From the NCBI GenBank assembly GCA_024691105.1, contig JAILNY010000050.1, positions 1 through 17,845 of the forward strand: 17,845 bases of DNA, given 5' to 3'. Source of the stretch: Treponema sp. GTDB lineage: Bacteria > Spirochaetota > Spirochaetia > Treponematales > Treponemataceae. The number at the start of each line of letters is the position of its first letter. Position 1 is the first letter of the stretch. Under the pieces are notes generated by a model. It was not told the DNA's origin. It saw only the letters and a list, made by a program, of their open reading frames with translations, and searched no databases. Of the stretch, positions 14,171 to 17,845 are shown piece by piece. The translations under genes were made by a program, and so were the position numbers.

Positions 14171-15589
14171 ATGCCAGACATAGAGTTTACCAAACAGGTT
14201 ATTCAAGCCGTTGACACACGCGTTGCTTACTACAATTCAGACATTCTTCCACAGATTCTTGAAAAATACCGCCTTATTCATACCTGTGTCAAAAATATAA
14301 TCGATGTCCTCATTCAGCGCTCTCTTATCAAACCAGATCCATATAAACACGAAAAAAAGATCTCCGATGTTGAAATAATTCCAAACGAACAGTACATAGA
14401 CTCAGAACGCTCACTTGTAATCGGAACACGACTTTCTGACTACGAAGCAATTCTTGACTTTATCTGTACATATTACAAGTTTTCTATTGAAGGCATGACA
14501 TTTGCAAAAATCAAAAAGTTTGTTGAATTTAACAACACGTTCAACTGGCATTCGTTTAGTACTTCAAGCTCGCAGGCAAACACAAGAGGCTTTGCATGCC
14601 TTGTTGCAGAAGCAAAACACGGCGCTCCTGCAATGACTTCAAATATGATGACTGATGGAATCGTAAAATGTGACTCAGCCACACGAGACATAAACATAAT
14701 GCTCAAAGAATTGAGCGAATTCCAGAAAGAAGTTTACAAGGCCTACATCCGAAAGGACATTTTTGACCATCCGAAATTTGATAAAAATAAGGCCAACGAA
14801 AGCGCGCAGGCAGAACAAGCCGAAATCAAACGGCTCTTTCCTGCGGTAATGGGAAAAACTCCATACTACACTGCCCTTATCGAAGAAATTACAAAAGAAG
14901 ACAACGCCCCTGACAAAGCAAAACTTCAGGCCGCTGTTCTTGAAAAACTTAAAATTAAAGAGCAGCGTCACGAACGAAAAGAAAAAAAAGTCGATTCAAA
15001 AGAAGTTCTTTTACAGGCAATTCACGCACTCAGCGGAATTGCGCCTCAACTTGAAGTTGTCGTTTCAAAGATAAACGAAAACCATTCGATTCTTGAAAGC
15101 GAACACCAGTCGTTCTGGGCCAGATTTCTTCACAACCTCAGAAAAGCCTTTAACATTGAAGAGCCGCCTGTAACTTACAGCATTAACATAACCGATTCCA
15201 CAACCGGAACCGTCACAAGAGAAAAACTTGTCTTCCAGGCCTTTGTTGCAAACATCGAAAAACGAATTAACTTTTACAATTCATTTTCTGTACGACAGGC
15301 ACCAGGCTTTCAGAAAATCGAAAAAAATGAACCGGAAAAAATTCTGGAATTTTTAAATAAACAGATTGCAGAAGTTCAAAGACTTCTTGTACAGTTAAAC
15401 GCGCTTGATGAATTCTTTAAGACAACTGCAAACGCTGATAACAAAAAAAATATCAAAGGGCTTAAGATGGAATTGACCTCGCTTAAAAATTCTATCGTAA
15501 ACACAAACCAACACAGAGTTGATTACATCTCTGTAGTTGAAGAACAGGTCCAGATGAAAAAACTAGGAATCACAGATGAAGAAAATTAA
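14171..15589 (+). CDS. Hypothetical protein, 472 residues, mainly helical
   Basis: I do not recognise this protein. It has no signal peptide or membrane segment, so it is probably cytoplasmic. Charged, Lys/Glu-rich stretches at about 255-275 (around KEQRHERKEKKVDSKE) and from about 400 to the C-terminus look helical and possibly coiled-coil. The N-terminal 200 residues contain more aromatic and hydrophobic segments and may be a folded domain. No catalytic or nucleotide-binding motif is visible. A GGAGA site seven bases upstream supports the start. Its last 14 bases overlap the substrate-binding protein gene, so the two are translated from one mRNA, but a functional link is only implied. Codon usage and base composition look like the neighbours. 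Confidence 0.8.
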   Translation: MPDIEFTKQVIQAVDTRVAYYNSDILPQILEKYRLIHTCVKNIIDVLIQRSLIKPDPYKHEKKISDVEIIPNEQYIDSERSLVIGTRLSDYEAILDFICTYYKFSIEGMTFAKIKKFVEFNNTFNWHSFSTSSSQANTRGFACLVAEAKHGAPAMTSNMMTDGIVKCDSATRDINIMLKELSEFQKEVYKAYIRKDIFDHPKFDKNKANESAQAEQAEIKRLFPAVMGKTPYYTALIEEITKEDNAPDKAKLQAAVLEKLKIKEQRHERKEKKVDSKEVLLQAIHALSGIAPQLEVVVSKINENHSILESEHQSFWARFLHNLRKAFNIEEPPVTYSINITDSTTGTVTREKLVFQAFVANIEKRINFYNSFSVRQAPGFQKIEKNEPEKILEFLNKQIAEVQRLLVQLNALDEFFKTTANADNKKNIKGLKMELTSLKNSIVNTNQHRVDYISVVEEQVQMKKLGITDEEN

Positions 15590-17195
15590 AAAAATTCTTA
15601 CTACCCTTCTTGTTTTAAATTCATTCATGATTTTAAATGCAGATCCACAGGATGAAGATTTCATGAATGAACTTTTGGATTCACTCTCGCAGGAAGAAAT
15701 TGCAGAGCCGCTTAAATCACAAAAAGAACTTACAATCATTCAACCGGCAGTCCCACTTAATTTAGACCCGCACACTTCTGCGTACACAGGAGAAGCGCAG
15801 GTTTTAAACAGTCTGTACGAAGGACTTTTTTCTTACAATGCAGCTACAGCAGATCCTGAATATGCACTTGCAGTTGAATATCAGACAAGCCGCGATCAGC
15901 TTTTCTGGACTTTTAAATTACGCAAGGGTGCAAAATTTTCTAACGGGAAAAAAATTACCGCAAATGATATAAAAGAATCCTGGCTCAATTTAATTTCAAC
16001 ACCGGGCGCTTATTATTCTTCATTCCTTGATGTAATTAAAGGAGCACGTGAGTACAGGCTCGGTAAAGGTAAAAGAGAGGATGTTGCAATTTTTGCAGAA
16101 GGCGACAGCGAGCTTGGAATTGAACTTATTTCGCCTATAAGTCATTTTCCGCGAATCCTGTGTCATCATGCATTTGCCGCAGTCGACGCAAAGGACGGAG
16201 CATATTCAGGGCCATACAAACTTACTTCATACGACAATTCAAAACTCTGTCTTGAAAAAAATGAATATTACTACAACTGCGAAAATGTAAAAATTAAAAA
16301 CATTACGATTTTATTTTCTGATGATGCAGATAATAATGCTCATTTATTCAACAACGGAATAGCTCATTGGATTACCTCAGAATGCAATACAAGAAAAATT
16401 CTTGACCCTGATTCAATTAAGTTTGAACCGCTTTTTGGAACATATTACTTTTTCTTTAAGAACGGAAATTCAAAATACTTAACAGAAGATGTTCGCATTG
16501 CATTGATGGACGCAACTCCATGGAAGGAACTTCGCGAAGGTTCTCTCTTTCCGGCAACGACTCTGGTCTACCCGCTTTCAGGCTATAAGCAGCCTGCACC
16601 TCTAAACTACACAGATTACGCACACGCAAAAGCAATGATGAAGCGCGCTAAAAAAAAGCTTGGACTAAAAGAAGAAGAGCTGATTGAACTTACGTTTGCA
16701 ATTCCCCAGGGCGACAGCATTAAGCAGGCCGCAGAAATATTAAAAAAATCCTGGGCTCGTGTCGGCGTAAAATTAAATATTCAGGTTATAAAAAGCCCGT
16801 CGTACTTAACTTCTATTTCAAAGACAAAGGCAGACCTTTTTATTTATACCTGGATCGGAGATTTTGCAGATCCGATTGCATTTTTGGAATTATTTAAAAG
16901 TGATTCAAGTTTAAACGAAAGCAAATGGAGCAATAAAGAATTTGACAGACTTTTAGATCTGGCAAATTCAACTTCAAACAAAGAAGAGCGTTTTAAATAT
17001 CTGTCAGAAGCAGAAAACATTCTTCTTTCAAGCGGAGCAATTATTCCGCTTACACACTCAATTGATTTGAATATAATAAATATGCGTGAACTTTCCGGCT
17101 GGGCACCTAACCCGCTTGATATTCATCCGTTTAAAAATATATTCTTTAAGAAAACCAGATCCACTTTTAAACACGGCACAGTTGCTAAAAAGTAA
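15576..17195 (+). CDS. Peptide-type ABC transporter substrate-binding protein (SBP family 5, OppA/DppA-like)
   Basis: A 539-residue extracytoplasmic binding protein. The N-terminus is a signal peptide: KKIKK, a hydrophobic stretch to about residue 20, and a likely signal peptidase I site after LNA. There is no lipobox cysteine, so a soluble periplasmic protein is predicted. Family features are PLNLDPHTS near the N-terminus, LNSLYEGLFSY, the FKLRKGAKFSNGKKITANDI block and, towards the end, WIGDFADPIAFLELFKS with TSNKEERFKYLSEAE. Length and order match OppA-type proteins that bind peptides, but related members bind other solutes and the ligand cannot be read off. AGGAA six bases upstream of the ATG supports the start within the preceding gene. 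No permease or ATPase gene is in the window, so it may be an orphan binding protein. DJ-1 follows after 23 bases. Confidence 0.88.
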   Translation: MKKIKKILTTLLVLNSFMILNADPQDEDFMNELLDSLSQEEIAEPLKSQKELTIIQPAVPLNLDPHTSAYTGEAQVLNSLYEGLFSYNAATADPEYALAVEYQTSRDQLFWTFKLRKGAKFSNGKKITANDIKESWLNLISTPGAYYSSFLDVIKGAREYRLGKGKREDVAIFAEGDSELGIELISPISHFPRILCHHAFAAVDAKDGAYSGPYKLTSYDNSKLCLEKNEYYYNCENVKIKNITILFSDDADNNAHLFNNGIAHWITSECNTRKILDPDSIKFEPLFGTYYFFFKNGNSKYLTEDVRIALMDATPWKELREGSLFPATTLVYPLSGYKQPAPLNYTDYAHAKAMMKRAKKKLGLKEEELIELTFAIPQGDSIKQAAEILKKSWARVGVKLNIQVIKSPSYLTSISKTKADLFIYTWIGDFADPIAFLELFKSDSSLNESKWSNKEFDRLLDLANSTSNKEERFKYLSEAENILLSSGAIIPLTHSIDLNIINMRELSGWAPNPLDIHPFKNIFFKKTRSTFKHGTVAKK

Positions 17196-17218
17196 ATTAA
17201 AAAATGCAGAGGTAAATT

Positions 17219-17839
17219 ATGAATGTAGTTGAAATACTTGCTCCAGGCTTTGAAGAAATTGAAGCACTAACTCCCGTTGATTATCTTAGACGCGGCGGAG
17301 TGAATGTTACCATTGCCGGCATCAATGCAATCGGAGAACAGTACACTAAATTGATTAAGGGCGCTCACGGCATCACAATCGAAAACGATATGTCTTTTGA
17401 TGAATACCTTACATCCTTAGACGGGCAGCTCCCGGACGCCATCGTAATCCCTGGTGGGATGCCAGGCGCACTCAACATCGGTAAAAACGAAAAAGTAATT
17501 GATTTTATAAACAGAATGAACGAAGCAAAAAAACTAATCTGTGCAATCTGCGCCTCGCCGATTGTTGTTCTTGCCCAGACAGGAATCCTTAAAAGCAAAA
17601 ACTTTATCTGCTATCCGGGAATGGATCAAAAGATTGCAGACTTTGTTCCTGACACATCTAAGATACCGGAATTACTTGAAGACTCATATTTATGTCATAC
17701 AAAGCCTTACGTAATAGATGGTAATCTTATTACAGGCAAAGGTCCGGGAGCTGCCGAAGAATTTTCTATGGCAATTCTTAAGACTCTTGTCAACGTTGAT
17801 ACAATGATGCAGGTAAAAACTTCAAGCTGCCAACGTTAA
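17219..17839 (+). CDS. DJ-1/PfpI family protein (YajL/DJ-1-like)
   Basis: A 206-residue cytoplasmic protein of the DJ-1 superfamily. The nucleophile-elbow cysteine is C111 in AICASP (DJ-1 has AICAGP) and the conserved glutamate is E15 in GFEEIEALTPVD. The PGGMPGA loop and the late GKGPGAAEEF stretch also match the family. DJ-1 His126 has no equivalent; the segment reads CYPGMD, as in other bacterial members that lack it. Proposed activities in the family (glyoxalase-like, deglycase, oxidative stress chaperone) are debated and cannot be separated here. AGAGG six bases upstream supports the ATG. The gene follows the binding-protein gene by 23 bases with no terminator, so it probably ends the same operon or continues it past the window. 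Confidence 0.9.
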   Translation: MNVVEILAPGFEEIEALTPVDYLRRGGVNVTIAGINAIGEQYTKLIKGAHGITIENDMSFDEYLTSLDGQLPDAIVIPGGMPGALNIGKNEKVIDFINRMNEAKKLICAICASPIVVLAQTGILKSKNFICYPGMDQKIADFVPDTSKIPELLEDSYLCHTKPYVIDGNLITGKGPGAAEEFSMAILKTLVNVDTMMQVKTSSCQR

Positions 17840-17845
17840 AAAAGG

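Noticed and set aside
14473..14971. Antisense ORFs within the 472-residue gene and similar shadow ORFs elsewhere
   Set aside because: They lie fully inside better-supported genes, lack ribosome sites and show no recognisable protein features.

Overview
The window reads as chromosome of a strictly anaerobic, fermentative bacterium with a rather A+T-rich genome. Gene content and protein style suggest a spirochaete of the Treponema type (gut or rumen), but no rRNA or other marker is present, so this placement is inference. All long ORFs are intact, and no transposase, integrase, phage gene, tRNA, rRNA or CRISPR array was seen.

Region 1 (28-7199, minus strand) is one eight-gene redox operon read right to left: hdrB, hdrC, hdrA, flxD, flxC, flxB, flxA and a final iron-sulfur gene. 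Genes overlap or lie 16-17 bases apart. The set is an HdrABC-FlxABCD complex: FlxA takes electrons from NAD(P)H, the FlxB/FlxC/FlxD iron-sulfur chain carries them to the flavin of HdrA, and HdrA can split them between ferredoxin and the HdrB active site. The last gene adds a plant-type [2Fe-2S] domain, two [4Fe-4S] motifs and a Lys/Ala/Pro-rich tail. A good promoter sits at 7252-7280.

Region 2 (7206-7491) is a divergent spacer with the hdr promoter, a two-hairpin repeat, a half copy of it, and the promoter of the rightward genes. Region 3 (7492-11308, plus) is a two-component pair: a two-receiver protein without output domain, then a 1001-residue membrane hybrid histidine kinase with receiver and Hpt domains.

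Region 4 (11380-13801, minus) holds an LDH-family 2-hydroxyacid dehydrogenase whose specificity position is Arg, predicting malate rather than lactate as substrate, followed by class II fumarase. Together they would run oxaloacetate-malate-fumarate. The fumC terminator lies inside the last codons of the opposing kinase gene.

Region 5 (13802-14170) is a second divergent spacer with a 97-bp tandem duplication; each unit contains the same two-hairpin element as region 2, with compensatory stem changes. Region 6 (14171-17839, plus) is a probable three-gene operon: an unrecognised 472-residue protein, a peptide-type ABC substrate-binding protein without a lipobox, and a DJ-1/PfpI protein.

The unifying theme is NADH and dicarboxylate redox balancing. 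The two most unusual points are the extra iron-sulfur subunit with its tail on an Hdr-Flx operon, and the dispersed, covarying hairpin element that abuts the promoters of both the hdr and the malate dehydrogenase units.
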